Shown here: positions 34,382 to 47,132 of the stretch, in pieces
Layout of the letters: every line of letters starts with the position of its first letter
Position numbering within the stretch: position 1 is the first letter of the stretch
Assembly (NCBI RefSeq): GCF_002575655.3
Contig: NC_053039.3
Span: forward strand, 375,015,633-375,079,632
Direction: 5' to 3'
Source of the DNA: Aegilops tauschii subsp. strangulata
Lineage: Eukaryota; Streptophyta; Magnoliopsida; Poales; Poaceae
Length of the DNA: 64,000 nucleotides
Translations under genes and position numbers: made by a program
The notes under the pieces: generated by a model
What the model saw: only the letters and a program-made list of their open reading frames with translations
Database searches by the model: none
What the model was told of the DNA's origin: nothing

Positions 34382-34792
34382 GGGAGGGGAACTTTTGGTT
34401 CCTAGGTACATATGTACCCTATATGGAAAACAAATTTAGCAATTCAACAAAAAGTCAAAAATTTCTGAAAATATTTTTGAAATAAACTTGACCTTTTATT
34501 GTATTAGTGAGAAAAGTTTCACAAAAAGAAAATTCCTATTTGACTTCTTTTCAAAAAAGACAAATTTTCAGTCAAAATAGCATGAATAGTGACCTATAAT
34601 AGCAAATAAATTTTGTCTTTTTCGCTGTGAAGTCAACGTAGGTTTTTTTTGTGAAAATTTATATACTAGTGCGCATGTAAGTCAAGTTTAATCTAAAAAT
34701 ACTTTTGAAGTACTTTGACTTTTTGTTTAATTATTTAAAAAAAATACCCCATATAGGGTGTATATACATGCGGGAGCCAAAGGGTATTTCCC
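34382..34792. mobile_element. Mutator-type MITE with 9 bp duplication
   Basis: The 411 bp AT-rich element begins GGGAGGGGAACTTTTGGTTCC and ends in the inverse of GGGAAATACCCTTTGGCTCCC, with further inverted CCCTATATGG near both ends. TGCATAGAT flanks it exactly at 34373-34381 and 34793-34801. It has no coding capacity. TIR plus a 9 bp duplication points to the Mutator superfamily. Confidence 0.8.
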
Positions 34793-35133
34793 TGCATAGA
34801 TGGGCTTATATATTCTTAATTTGTACGCAACATTTCACTTGCCACTGTAGTCGCTTTCTTGTTACTAGCAACCTAGGTCGCTTTGTATTTATTTTGTCCA
34901 TGTGCATTTAACCTGGGTCTGTTGTGAAACCAACCTTTTATTTAGTTCGTGGGTATGGATTTGGAAGACTGTTATTGTCTGATATTTCTCTTTTGAATAT
35001 CTTCTCCTAATACACCCATGGGGTCCCCTGATAACAATTTTGTCCAAGAGTCTTTTACTATCGTAATTGTTGATGAGCATATAAGACATGGTGCTGTTGT
35101 CGGTAGCGCAAGGAGGTGGTACGGCATTGATGG

Positions 35134-35258
35134 TTTATGCAAATGACGCATGATTTTGGTAGAGTTAGTGCCATTTGTTTCATGCTCATGCATTACTTTA
35201 TGCAAATGACACATGATTTTGGTAGAGTTAGTGCCATTTGTTTCATGTTCGTGTATTG
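35134..35258. repeat. 64 bp tandem duplication
   Basis: TTTATGCAAATGAC... begins at 35134 and again at 35198, with only a few substitutions over about 60 bp. No known element. Confidence 0.85.
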
Positions 35259-37642
35259 CTAAACTAAGTTACCTGGGAAGAGTGTAGTGCTCCTTCTGAG
35301 CATTGGATGCCTGTAGCTTTCCTTTTGTTGTCAAGATATTTCATTGTATATTTTTCCAGATTGTCGAAAATGCCTTCATGTGCAATTTAGTGGTGCGTGG
35401 ATTAAGATTTCAGCCATGGGATTGAGAAGAAGGCTATGAAGCAATGAGATAAGTTCTATTATCTCATTCTATATTTCAGGGGGCAATCAAGATACGAAGC
35501 AATGGCCTTCCGTTGAGAATCTGGTCAGGTACCTAACTTCTGGTCATACCCAGCCTCCAAAGCTTTTATATAGAAGGGCCTGAACGGTACAACGTCGCGA
35601 CGATGCCGGGCTGCTGCAAGGGTGCTCGTTGGCTCTATGTTCGCGTCCAACTCGACTAGCTAGCGCCTGGCACACCCTCATGGCTTGACTGAATCAGGGG
35701 GGCTGAAGGTGGTTTGTGGCTCTTAATACCTTTCCCCTTGTATTTGCCATTCCCTAAGTTAGCTCCTTGTGTTGCATTGCTACAGGACCTTGAACATACA
35801 TAAAGATTAACATTAGCAAAAGCAACTTCCATTTGAAATTTAATCTCCTAGAACAAGGCTCCCAGTGACGCTAGATCATACTCCTGGCTTGAGATCGTTG
35901 CTTCAGTACCATGGAGACCATTTCAAATATAACTTGGCTACATCCCATGTTGGTTGCTGCATTTAGTGTGTTTAATAGCGATAGTGTTTCAGCATGAAGG
36001 GCATCACAGATATGTTGCAGATTTCATGCACCTGCAACAATGAGCATCCCACAATCATTTCTTACAGTAAAACCTCACCCTCGTGAATGCGTTACTTCAC
36101 GAAATGCACCATGAGTATTTGTTTTCATGAACTCACTTGGCGGAGGGTCCATTTTTGAGTTTTTTCCTGCTTTTGGGTCGTTCTTCCGAGCGAGTGTTGC
36201 TTCCCAGCGTCTCCTTCAAGCGAGGGTGCTGGACGCTGAAGGCCGGAGAGGAAGGAGTGGAACTGTCAGTCCGTCCACGTTCTAAAGCTGTACTTGTGCA
36301 CATCGTAAAATAGCTAAGTTGCAGGTTGTTAGTTGTACTGTGCTACCGTTCCACTTATATGGAAAGAGACAAGATTCATTTCCATTGCCTGTCATGGATT
36401 TTGCTTTGCTTTTCACATAAAATGTTGACCAAAAAGCTCATCATTGTCATGTTTATGTGCTAACAAAAGGTGAACAAAGCAATTTGAATGGGCGGAGACA
36501 TACCTGGCACCGCTGAGTCACCACTCAAGAGGCGCACCAAGGGTGCGCCCCAACCACTAGTTCACAGATCAAGGTGGAACACTAAATTCAAACAGAAAGA
36601 GTACATGACTAGGGAATCTATAATGTGCAAGTTCAGAGATTCATGCTTAACTAACTTGCAGTTGCTCCATTTTTACATTTGTAACACCGTGTTGAACTGG
36701 ACTGAATTTGAACAAAAAGAGAGCAAAATATGTTGCTTAGCTGGACCGTATAACAGAGTAATTCAAAGAGAGTTCTGACAGAATTTTCCCATGGATAAAG
36801 AACAACTTTCAGAGAGAAATAATAACCATTTGCACCAAGAAATAAGAACCATTTTCACATAGAATCACAACTCAACTACCATCTCCGAGGTTCCATATCT
36901 AACAAGTCTGTAGACGGTCGCCGAAAGCTCTCTGTGCTCCCAAGTATCTAGCTAGTTCTGTCTGACATCATCGCGTTTTGACGGTCTATAAGCACAATAA
37001 TAAAAAATCTGTTAAGGCCAGTCCCATCAGGATGGGGCTCGAGTAACTAGACAGAAAGCATTCATCATAGTGAACACCAAAACACTTGTAAGCAAGTTCA
37101 AAATTTTCATCAAGCATGCAGCTAGTAGATTTTGTCTTCTATTAACAACAAGTTTGTAGGAACAGATAGTATGTATAACACATCAGTAAACTTCAACATA
37201 ACATCAGAGATACAAAAACAAATATCAGATGACACACAAAAGGATCAAGAAAACCTACCAATCGTAGGAACAGTCGAGAGGACCTGCATGCAACTTATAC
37301 AACACTGCGATTCTGCCCGCTGTGCCAAGCAGAAGCATCATCAGGACCTAAAATTCCAAGTATCACCCAACCAAAATAAAGATAAAATTCCCTCATTTCA
37401 CTGGTTCATTTCTCAAAAAGCAACTGGAGTAGGTTTTTTTTTTAACTGACAGAGATATCGACATACTAGGAATCCAGCCAGATTGATATTTTATTTTTAT
37501 TAGGTTTACTAGGTTTGAACTTTGAACACGGGATCCAGCCAGATTGATAAACACAGGCACTCCATGTTTTTTCTTCACACATTGCTTACAATAATTCGTG
37601 CGGCGCTCGCGCTCTCGCTCCCGGATCCCGACGTCCGCCTCC
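35259..37642. other. Sequence without recognised genes
   Basis: A 49 bp exon-like segment lies at 35480-35528 (acceptor TATATTTCAG, donor GTCAG|GTACC). Otherwise short frames only. The stretch next to the B3 pseudogene may include its 3' flank. Confidence 0.3.
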
Positions 37643-40393
37643 TCACGCCTCCTCATGCCTGGTGAGAATGTCCTCACGCCTGGCGAGCACCTTCTCACGC
37701 ATGGAGAGCTCCTCCTCACGGCAGGAGAGCTGCTCGTTCGTGAGCAGCTCGGCACGCTTCGTGAGCGCCTCAGCACGCCTCACGAGCGCCTGCTCACGCC
37801 TCAGGAGCGCCTGCTCACGCATGGCGAGTGCGTCCTCACGCATGGCCAGCTGCTCCTCGCGAGCGGCCAGCTGCTCCTCACGCCGCCGGTCGGCCTCCTC
37901 AGCATCGCGGCGATCCCCCTCAGCCTCCTCAGCGTCGCGGCGATGCCCCTCGTAAAGCTCCTTGGTGTCACGGGCAGCCTGCAAAGCTCCGCGCTTGAGG
38001 ACGGCATTGTCGCTCACCAGCACCAAGGCCAAGTTGGCGCGTGGCTCCGGTGAGAACTCGGTGGACATGCAAACCATACATAATTTTAGGAATTTTACTT
38101 GAATCTATAGCATAAAACCACTCTACCTCAGCATCAGGAAGTTTTTTAGACGACTGACACAATTCTGTCAAGCTTGCAGTTCCACCAGCAGATGTGGCCA
38201 ATGCTTCATGTTGTTGTTTTGGTGTCTCATCACAAAGAGGAGCTCCGAGTACACCTGACTGTGAAATACAGGAGTAAAAGCAACACAAGCACAAAATGTG
38301 AACATCCAGCAGAATCGCTTAACTAATTAATAGTGACACAAATGTTGAACCTGACCATGTTGCTCACTGGACTCAAGGCATGACTCTTATGGCTTGCCTC
38401 CCCAGCCGCGGAGTGCTCAGGGAGGATTGTCTCCATGGCCACGTCATCTTCCGCACCAGGCGCCTCTAGAGGCACCACCGCCCGCCCGCCCCCTTGCAAG
38501 GCTCCCTTGCGAGGCTCGTTCCTCCCAGCTAGGGGAGGCAAGTCTTCGTGCGCCTGGAAAGTCGCATGATCATCTTCGGTCACCGTCTCCGCCTCAAGAT
38601 GGCAGGCGGCCTCCTCAGGCCCCTACTGGGGCGGATGGGTCTCCTCAGCGGGCGCCTCCGGTGAGAGCTCGATGGACGTCGTGGCCTCTAACTGCATCTT
38701 CATCTTCTTTTCGGGGGACCTGCATGGCACGGGCTCAGCTCCCGGTTTCAAGAGGCAGGAAACAAAGATCGCGAAGCAGAAAGTAAGATGCGGGTACTTA
38801 CTCGCAAGGTGAAGGCAAGAGACGCCTCTTCACAATCGGCTTGGGGCGGCTGTCGTTGTCGCTCCCGCGGGGCTCGCTCGAGCTCCCTCCGGAGGGCTCA
38901 GCGTGAGGATTGCCAACGTATCCTCCCGCCGGGGACAAGTGGGTCTCCTCCGTGCGAGGCTCCTCGCGTGTCTCCTTCATGCGAGGCTTTCTGACATTGA
39001 TTTCTTTCGTGCGAGGCTCCTCGAGGCTAAACTGCTGTAAGAGGCATGTAATGCTAACAGAATGAATTGAGTGAGGCAGAATATAATACATATGAATTAT
39101 ATTAAAAAGCAAAACATGCACAAGAACATACAAAATGGTTTATACGACCCTCCAAGACTAATGCAAAGAGCCAATGTTAGTTACAGTGCTAATTCTACTT
39201 CTGTTGTTGCCATTTGATTTTTCCCCTAATAAACAACTATATCGATGTTGTTGTTAAAAAATGGATATAGTACCGGCATTTCCGACTTGCGGATCACATG
39301 GACCCGCATCGTGATCCGCCCTCCGCTCCTCTCTACCAGTTGGAAGAGGCAGATCTCTCCGGGCTTGATCTCGGCCTCTTCAACCAAGAGGTTCCAGCAA
39401 TATATGCTATTCCACATCTTCACAGCCATATATTCTCCGATGAGCAGCCATGTATTCATCGTCCGATCTTCCAGCAAAAGTGTGAGAGGTATTGTTTGTT
39501 CGTGCCATTCTTCGTGCCAGAGGCGGCACGTCAAAACATATGCCTTGCAGAAATACTGTTCAGAAAAGAGCGCGTCAAGATGGAGCAAGGAAATGGTTCT
39601 AAATTTGTGAGCTTTTGGATATACATATTGCGCGTGGTACCTAAAGTTATGAACTCACCAGTTCTGGCTTCCTCTTTATAAGGTCTGCCGTCATCACCTT
39701 CACAAACAGAGGTGATGCAGATCCTATCTCTGAGATTTTGTTCGTTACAAGCGCCTTTTGCCGCTTAGTTAGCTTACCCCCTTTTGGTAGTAAGTAGGAG
39801 CCGCAGTTGCAGCTGGCGCCGCCCATCTTCGTCGCGCCGCAGTTGCAGACAAACCCGCCTGGACATCCATTGCCACGGATCGATGTAAGAGGAGGCAATC
39901 AAATCAATCAAGAAAGAAAGAAAAAGAAAAAGAAAAGGAAAAAAGAGGACGGGGAGGTGGTGGTCAAGACTCTTGAATATCCCACGCTCAATGTAATACA
40001 CCATCTCTAGGTAAGCAAATCTAACATCATCTCTAATGTTGGGCCTAAAGCCATCTATTGGAATGTTTAGTCCTGGATCACCTTCTATGTCATGTGCACA
40101 AAAAAGGGATATACCTTCATGTCCTTGATCCTCAACATTCCCCTCCACTGTGGCTTCAACGGAATCTGTAACTTGTTCAGCAGGTGTGGAATTTGCACTC
40201 TGTCCTTCCACAGAATCTGTGACTTGTTCAGCAGGTGCGGAATTTGCATTCTGTCCTTCCACAGAATCTGTGACTTGTTCAGCAGGTGTGACTTAGGGTT
40301 TAGATTGCCAAGTCATTCTCTGAAAACGACACTATAATTCAGAAACATAACTCTCCCGTTCGTCTTTGGCAGCTTCTTCCCCTTCCTGGCCAT
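37643..40393 (-). pseudogene. B3-domain (REM-like) protein gene with C-terminal coiled coil, premature stop
   Basis: The probable start is MARKGKKLPKTNG at 40393. A repeat-bearing exon (from 40291) follows, then an exon ending 39659. The B3 domain continues in 39555-39274 (YFCKAYVL, IPLTLLLED, MNTWLLIG, GEICLFQLVE, ITMRVHVIRK). Further exons are 39034-38802 (EEPRTKE-type repeats), 38719-38356, 38258-38127 and 38056-37643. From 39555 on, every boundary has GT-AG signals and phases agree. The last exon encodes a heptad-like coiled coil (REEQLAAREEQLAMREDAL) ending in TGA. One TAG at 38625-38623 interrupts the 38719-38356 exon. B3 proteins bind DNA in the nucleus. Boundaries upstream of 39659 are uncertain. 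The stop could instead mark a shortened but real protein. Confidence 0.72.
40150..40291 (-). repeat. 51 bp coding minisatellite in the B3 gene
   Basis: Two full copies and one partial copy of a 51 bp unit encode PAEQVTDSVEGQNANSA-like 17-residue repeats. The period is a multiple of three, so the frame is kept. Confidence 0.85.
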
Positions 40394-40496
40394 CTTCGTG
40401 GGAATGCAGGATGTCCCTACTGTTGGCTGCCGGCCTCTCTGTTCTGGACTCTGAAGCGAGATACAGAGGATTGACCGTGCCACCATGCAGCGTCCG

Positions 40497-40504
40497 TATT
40501 TAAA
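40497..40504 (-). promoter_or_regulatory. Possible TATA box of the B3 gene
   Basis: TTTAAATA on the minus strand lies about 105 bp upstream of the ATG at 40393, in a GC-richer stretch. Spacing suits a short 5' leader. It is inferred from position alone. Confidence 0.4.
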
Positions 40505-41599
40505 GGCCGCATGCGAGCAATTCACGGGAGGTGTTAATTCGACTTTGCATGTGAAACGCTAGGAATTAACTCAGCCTAACCCTCGATTCTCTGTGCCGGC
40601 CAATGCATGCAGCAACCGCACGAGAGGATTGGGCATGCATGTGGGCCTGAGACAGAAATCTAGGGAACGCAAGCGGACGTCCCGGTTTTCTAGCGATTAA
40701 TGCGGTGCTTTCTTTCCTTAAGTGCTCCACGACTGATTGGTTATTGCCATGACCGATACTCTGCCTTGGTCCTGCTGCTTTGGCTCTTGGGAGGTAGTAC
40801 CTCGCGATAGCCACGTCCAACAACCCAGGCGGCGACGACAGCCCCCTGACTCATCCATGGATCCTTTCCATATGAGAGGAGATTTGTGTGATTGCAACCA
40901 GTCTTGTATGTTTTGTGTTTGAAGCACTGTGAACTTTCATTTGGCTCCCGTTCATGTTTTTACAGACAATTGGTGAGCCTCATATCTATTCCATGAGATG
41001 TATCAGCTGAATTGAGCCACGTCGCTCAACATATTGGCTGCCCATGAAGCTCTTAGCCATTTTTCCAAAGATACATGTTACTTGATGGTTTCATGGAGTG
41101 CATGCTCTAATATCTTCACTTTAGGATCACTCTCCGAGTTCCTAAGGTCACATACTTATTTTACCCATGGTCATTGTCAAAATACTTCATGGTTGTCATG
41201 ATCACTGTGAAAAAGAATTTGGGTAGGTTTCATAATTATTTTTGAGGAACGTCATGGTCAAAATCGTGTCCCCGCAAAAAAAAAGGTCAAAATCGTGTCA
41301 TAAATCAAGGGAGTGTCTATTCAGCACTTGACTGTTTTTCAATTCGGTAACATTCACATTTCTTGACAAATAAACAGAGCACACTTGTATGTCCAAAAAT
41401 AACCACCCCGGCGACTATATGTTTTCTATTTCTAAAAAACGGGCTGGGCTAAACTGTCACCCAGTTTCAACTAAACCTGGACCACAGGATACTCTGGAAA
41501 TGAGTGATCGCTAGCAGTGCCTAAACTTGGGAAATTACAGAAACTTTGAAGTATATAATGCAGAAATACAGTGGCAAAAATCATAGAACCTACACTATA
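40505..41599. other. Sequence without recognised genes upstream of the B3 gene
   Basis: Nothing coding is supported. A short phrase, TTTGGCTCCCGTTCATG at about 40939-40955, resembles the TIR of the MITE at 34382 and may be a fragment of a related element. Confidence 0.35.
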
Positions 41600-44220
41600 A
41601 TCCCGAGGTAGCTGAAAATTACACTGTAGACTCAATACTAGTGAAAGCATGCAGAAAAATACAAAAGAATATGCGCACCTGATACCATAGAAACATTCAG
41701 AAAAATGACAGGAACTCATTTCCGGAGTATAATACGAAAACAAGGCTGCAAAGAGTAGAAAAAAAAATTCAGAGCCTACAGACTGCGTAGACAAAGTAAA
41801 TGACACTGAAAATTTACCAAGAATTGCAGTGCAAAAGAGTCCAAGAACGCCTACAAATTACAGTCCAAGATTTACACTAGCAGAACTTGCCAACTTACAC
41901 TGCAACTGCCTAACAATTACACTGCAATAGTCCAAGACTTACAGTGTAAATCCCCTGGAAATTATAGTCCACATACACAGGAATTGACACTGAAAACTAC
42001 AAGAGATTTAAACTTGCCAAAACTTGTCAGCTTACACGGTAAAGTACCTAGGAATTACAGTGTAACTGCACCAAAAATACAGTGGAAATCGCCTAGAATA
42101 TACAGTGTAAATTAGACTGTAAAAATGAACATTTACATTGTAAGAATGTTGTTGATCAGGATTTACAGCGAAATAACCCAGGAATTACACTGTAAAGTGC
42201 CCCTATATATACATTGTAACTTCCTGGACAATGTAGAAACACATGGACTTACACTGGAAAAAAAACCATAGAATTACCAAATGCAGCGGAACTTACAAGT
42301 ACAATGATCAGTGAAAGTACAGATCAAGTACAATGAAAATGCCCTGGATTTACAGTGTAAGAACGGTGCATAAAACTACTAAAATACATAGCAAGTACAC
42401 TGAAAAAGCATATGAACTTACAGTTTAAATACAGACTAAAAATGCAGAGTAACTACAGCGATGCTACCATAATAAATACAGTGTAAATCACCAAAAAATC
42501 TATGCTGGAAATACCAAGGGAACTAAAATACCCAGGAACTTTAAAAATACACCGGAAAGACCACTGTCCTCCTAATTCTCGACTTTTTATACAGATCCAG
42601 TAAATTCACAGATAATTCTTTACAAAAAAATGTAGATGGGGAGCATGAGAAGAACAATAACAAAAGACAATCTACTGTCACTATCACAAGAAGATCTCAT
42701 TCAAAATGTGAGTATCACTAAATGGCAAAAACTCAGAAGAAAATGTTGCGTACATCAAAATCAAAATAGCTCACACAAAAAATACATTGTAGGAATCGTT
42801 TTCTTTTACAGCACTCCTACAATAAGACATTATGTACAAGGTCAGAAAAGCAACTTTGAAATACAGTAGTGGTACCAAACCTCTTGACAAAAAAGAGTGT
42901 TTTCTTAGTATGCTATTCCAACAAGAACTCCAGTTAACTTAACATGGTGATTGCAGGTACATTCGGCAAATGGGGCTACATCAACAACACAATTAAGAGT
43001 GGAGGACTCCAGTAACAAAACACATAACACCAACAGCCCAACAATTCATTCTAGAGTAAGTGAAACTATTGGTGAAAAACTCATGACCTGACAAAAAATT
43101 GAGAAACTTACATCTTGAGAACTCTGCTGCAGACATTGGAAGAAATGCAAAACGAAGCTACACCAAGCGAAGAAGGCGCAACAGAACCGAACCCCTGGAA
43201 AACAGACATGTTTGCCCACATGAATTTGGAACAGGTGGGCACATTAATAAAATTTCAGAAACAAGTACATATCATACAAGTTGAAACTAGTAAGAAGAAT
43301 AAATCGGAAACAAAATGCTAAGTATCCAGGAGACTGAAGATGTTCACCCCAGTTCAGCAGCAACAAAAACAAACTCAAACACTTGCCACAGCAATGAAGA
43401 AAGAGAAAGGGGAGAATCAGAGCACTCACACAAATGCAAATTCCGAAGATGATACTAATGTAACGTCCTGGCGAGAGACTTTCCGAAGCTTACCCATTAA
43501 ACTAAAACCTATAAATTGCAGAGCTGAAGCATGAATATTACACTAAAAATTAGGGCGGAAATTACACTATAAATACAGAAATAAAAGCAAGGGGGCTTAG
43601 ACTGTAAATCTGGGATAACACTGCATTATTGGGAACATTACACTGTAAATACATAGAATAAGCAAGGCGTTTATAATGTAAAACTAGGGTTACACTGGAA
43701 TTCTTGGGAAGATTACACTGTAAACAGGACATAGTTCATAACTGCACCACAACGACACTCGAACAATCAACAAGAATGAAAGCCAAAATTTCAGGAATTA
43801 CATAACCGAATCATACAAAATTACACTGTAAAAAATGGGACACATTATAACTCTGGGATAACATGTAAGCAGCATGTGAATTACACAGTAACTCTGGGGG
43901 TAATTACACTGAAACTCTGGGACAAATTACACAACAACTCTAAGGTATATTACACTGGAACTCTGGGGTAATTACACAGTAACTCTGGGGTAATCACAGT
44001 GTGTAAAACTCTAGGGTCAAGTACATATAATAAGCATGAGAATTACACGATAACTCTGGGGGGAATTACACTGCAACTCAGGGAAATTACACAGTAACTC
44101 TGGCCTATATTACACTGAAACTCTGGACATAATTACGCAGTAACTCTAGGATAATTACACTACAGAAACATAAGTAAAATACAGACTCAATACAAATAGA
44201 GTTACACTGCAAATCCTGGT
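41600..44220. repeat. Array of degenerate TTACA(C/G)TGTAA palindromes
   Basis: Dozens of 20-35 bp units contain the core TTACACTGTAA or its complement TTACAGTGTAA with variants, at about 41600-42560 and 43540-44220. In the second block many units also carry AACTCTGGGGTAATT. The stretch is AT-rich and shows no regular period. A middle block, 42600-43540, lacks the motif. The copies are too diverged for a simple satellite and resemble subterminal repeats of a DNA transposon. Confidence 0.75.
43115..43534 (+). pseudogene. Possible coding remnant inside the palindrome array
   Basis: The plus frame is open for RTLLQTLEEMQNEATPSEEG... to KNKSETKC, stops at TAA (43319), then continues in the next part as MFTPVQQQQKQTQTLATAMK... 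to a TGA at 43532. Composition is hydrophilic and coding-like. I do not recognise the family; the C-terminus of a FAR1/MULE-type transposase is one possibility. Confidence 0.3.
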
Positions 44221-46920
44221 TGGTTCAATCAACCAGGAGCATTAGAAAAAATGAAAGAATAGAGGAATTGAAGTGCAAAGCACATAAAAATACAGAGAAA
44301 AGCGCACAATTCAATAGATAATCTAGATAACCTACATGAACTTCAGAAAACAAATACTAGCAAAAGAACACATAAATTATTGTGCTTACACTCTAATACA
44401 TGAGCACTGAAAAAATACATTGATAAGAACCAACACTCACAAACTAGGGGTAAGTACAGGGCTAGAACACAGGGGAAAATAGAAAATATAACCTGGAAAA
44501 TACACCAAAAACAGAGCTAACTGGAGGCTGGGGTAAGTCTGATACACCCAGAGGCCATTGATAACACTCAGAAGTCATGGAACCTGTGCACTGCATGCAG
44601 TAGAGGCCACTGATAACAACTAACTACAACTAAACCTACCAAAATTCATGTATCTACAACAAAAAACCAACAGGATCCACGAACATAAAGACCACCTGCC
44701 AGCGCAAGTCACCAAACTCTAACCACAAAAACACTCATCTGAAACCCTGCATCTAATCCATACATCTACATCTAACCAAAAAAAAAAAAAAAAAAAACGA
44801 GACAACTACCAGCGCCTACACAAGAGTAGATGGGGAACAATGGAGGATTACGCATGCCAGGAAGCAGAGCCAACCGCTAAAACTACAAGCACCTACCACG
44901 AATCTACAACAACACGGCGGCTACAAACACCAATCACGAACCCACAAAGAAATCACGGCAGCAATTCACCTAAATCTGGAAAGCCACACACCCAGAAACA
45001 ATCAAAAATCATGCGCAGGACGGAGAATGACGAGGCCGACCAACCGAAGACGTCATGAATCGAAGAGAAAGGGGAGAGAAATCAAGCTCGACAAGTGGGG
45101 GGAGGGGGGGTCTCGGAATCGACATGAACAACACGAATCGCCTGGTCTCCTCCTCCTCCGCTCGAGCGCCCCTTCCTCTCTCTCTCTCTCTCTCTCTCTG
45201 CTTTATCGAAACAGTGACGCTCGAACGAAAAGGGAAAACCGCGCCGAAAATTCAGAAAGGACCAAACCAAACAGGGGTCGGGCGGGCGTTACGGTGCAAA
45301 TCCGTAAATCAATACCGTTCTAGGTTATGTATGCACGCGTCACACTAATTACCAAAAAAGGCATCGGAAGGGACTGGTACCTACCTGGCTTTTGGCACAT
45401 TTAATTACGCCTCATCAAAAAAGGAACTGGAAGTGTCAACCGCTACTTGTCTTTCCTCTCGTGCTATGATGCTCCTGTCCTTCTTCACATGTCTGATGTA
45501 TTTTATGAATGTGCTATGTACCTTTGTTGTACAAGTCTTGATACTAACATTTCACAATAATTATTAATATCCCTATTCGTGGCATTAATATTTATTTCTT
45601 GAGATTTCTTTCTCATAGCTCTTATATTATATCCTTACCCATAAATTTATATCAGGCATTTTTATTTGGCAGATCAGGCTGGTGACGACAGCCATTTGGA
45701 TGAGCAGAGGCATGATCTTTACAATGAAGCACAAAGTTTGTTAGACATTCTTGATAATGTGTCGATATATCTAATTATCTAAGGTGTGCCTGATTGTACT
45801 AAATGTTGTTCGCTTGCTTCCTTGACATATAGATGGTTTTCATTAACATCTCATCTCTACGTAGTGTGATAGCTACCATTGACATATAGATGGTCATCTA
45901 TTTCAACGCAGACACTACCTAATCGGTCGGTGTAGCAGCGATCCATCCCACACAGCAAGAGATACCTAGGCGCTCATGCTATTTCTTTTCTATCATTGTC
46001 TGCACACCTCATTCGTCCAATGGTAATCAGCAACAACCTTTTTCTAGGTTAGGTATTATAGTGTTACAAATGTGTGCTGAAGCCACTCCTTGCAGCAAGC
46101 ACAAATTGGATTTCTATTTTCAGCAGTATTGCCGTTCCCAATTATTGGCTCTTTATGGAAGTTCTTAAAGGAAATCAGTTGGCCTAAAAAAGGATCAATA
46201 TTCATTCTTGCTTTTGATTTCTCATCCGAGAAAAGAATTTCCTAGAAGATAAGTAGAAAATACATGAAATTAATCAAAAGAAGAGTCACAAAACTAGCAT
46301 ATAGAGTTAACATGAACAAGTCCTTTTAACGCTACTGATGTGATCCTCACTACAGCACAAGTGATAATGGTTTGCTCTTACTATCCTCACAAGGTTTCCC
46401 ATCTATTTGGGGACCTCCTAATAGTTTAGCATCGGAGAAAAATAAATGTAATGATTTTAGCATCTGAGAAAAATAAACACAGTATATTACTAGCTTTGAA
46501 CAAATACTGAAGTGCACTAAGGGTCCCTTTTCCCCTATATAGTAAGGAGTTAGTGCAGTTTTGGCATTGATGAACAACACCCCAAGCAGCGACGATGGTG
46601 ACCACGGGGATGAGATCAAGAGCATCAGCAACTTCTTGGCGGGGTTCCTCCTCATCGTCGGCACAACCACAACCATCAACAATGATGACCGGTTCACGAG
46701 GCAGCTACTTAAGCATTGGAGCCTTCTTGAGAAGACAGCATGCTGAAGATCGAGAGTTATCCAGAGAGGGGGGGGGGGACCGGAGAGGGGTTAGGAGAGA
46801 TCGAGAGAGGGAAGGGGGGAGAGGGATCGTCCCCAAAGATATATGTTTAACACAGTTAATGTTGAACCACTAGAATATTTTCGCCCCAAAGAGAGTGAGC
46901 TGGGTGGGGGTTGAGGTTGG
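44221..46920. other. Region without recognised genes, with simple repeats
   Basis: It holds an A20 run at about 44779-44798 and a (TC)n microsatellite at about 45174-45199. Read on the minus strand, 45310-44800 looks like a GC-rich leader passing into an intron. At 46567-46743 a small plus frame (MNNTPSSDDGDHGDEIKSIS...) has gene-like composition but no recognised domain; it could be a captured gene fragment. Confidence 0.35.
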
Positions 46921-47028
46921 TCTGTTCAGTTATGACTGTCTGGGCAGAATAATTGTCTTATTTTAGAAAATATGGCAAATTGCATTTCATTAGAGAATAT
47001 TCCGCTCAGACAGTCATAACTGAACAGA
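46921..47028. repeat. Hairpin-forming inverted repeat
   Basis: The 31 bp arms 46921-46951 and 46998-47028 match at 29 of 31 positions (TCTGTTCAGTTATGACTGTC on one side). They are separated by a 46 bp AT-rich loop. The repeat lies about 100 bp before the Helitron-like 3' end. Confidence 0.85.
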
Positions 47029-47132
47029 TAGTATGAGAAAGAAATGAGCTTCGACCTTGATGATGACCTTAATTATTTGTTTGATTCATTTATATGCATT
47101 GTAGCCTTTTTTTTGAGAAAAATATACATTAT

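Noticed and set aside
41600..44220. CRISPR-like repeat array
   Set aside because: Repeats are diverged and irregularly spaced, there are no cas genes, and the context is a plant nuclear genome.
45055..45348. Overlapping small frames around the TC microsatellite
   Set aside because: They depend on simple repeats and lack conserved features; the region reads better as an untranslated leader on the minus strand.
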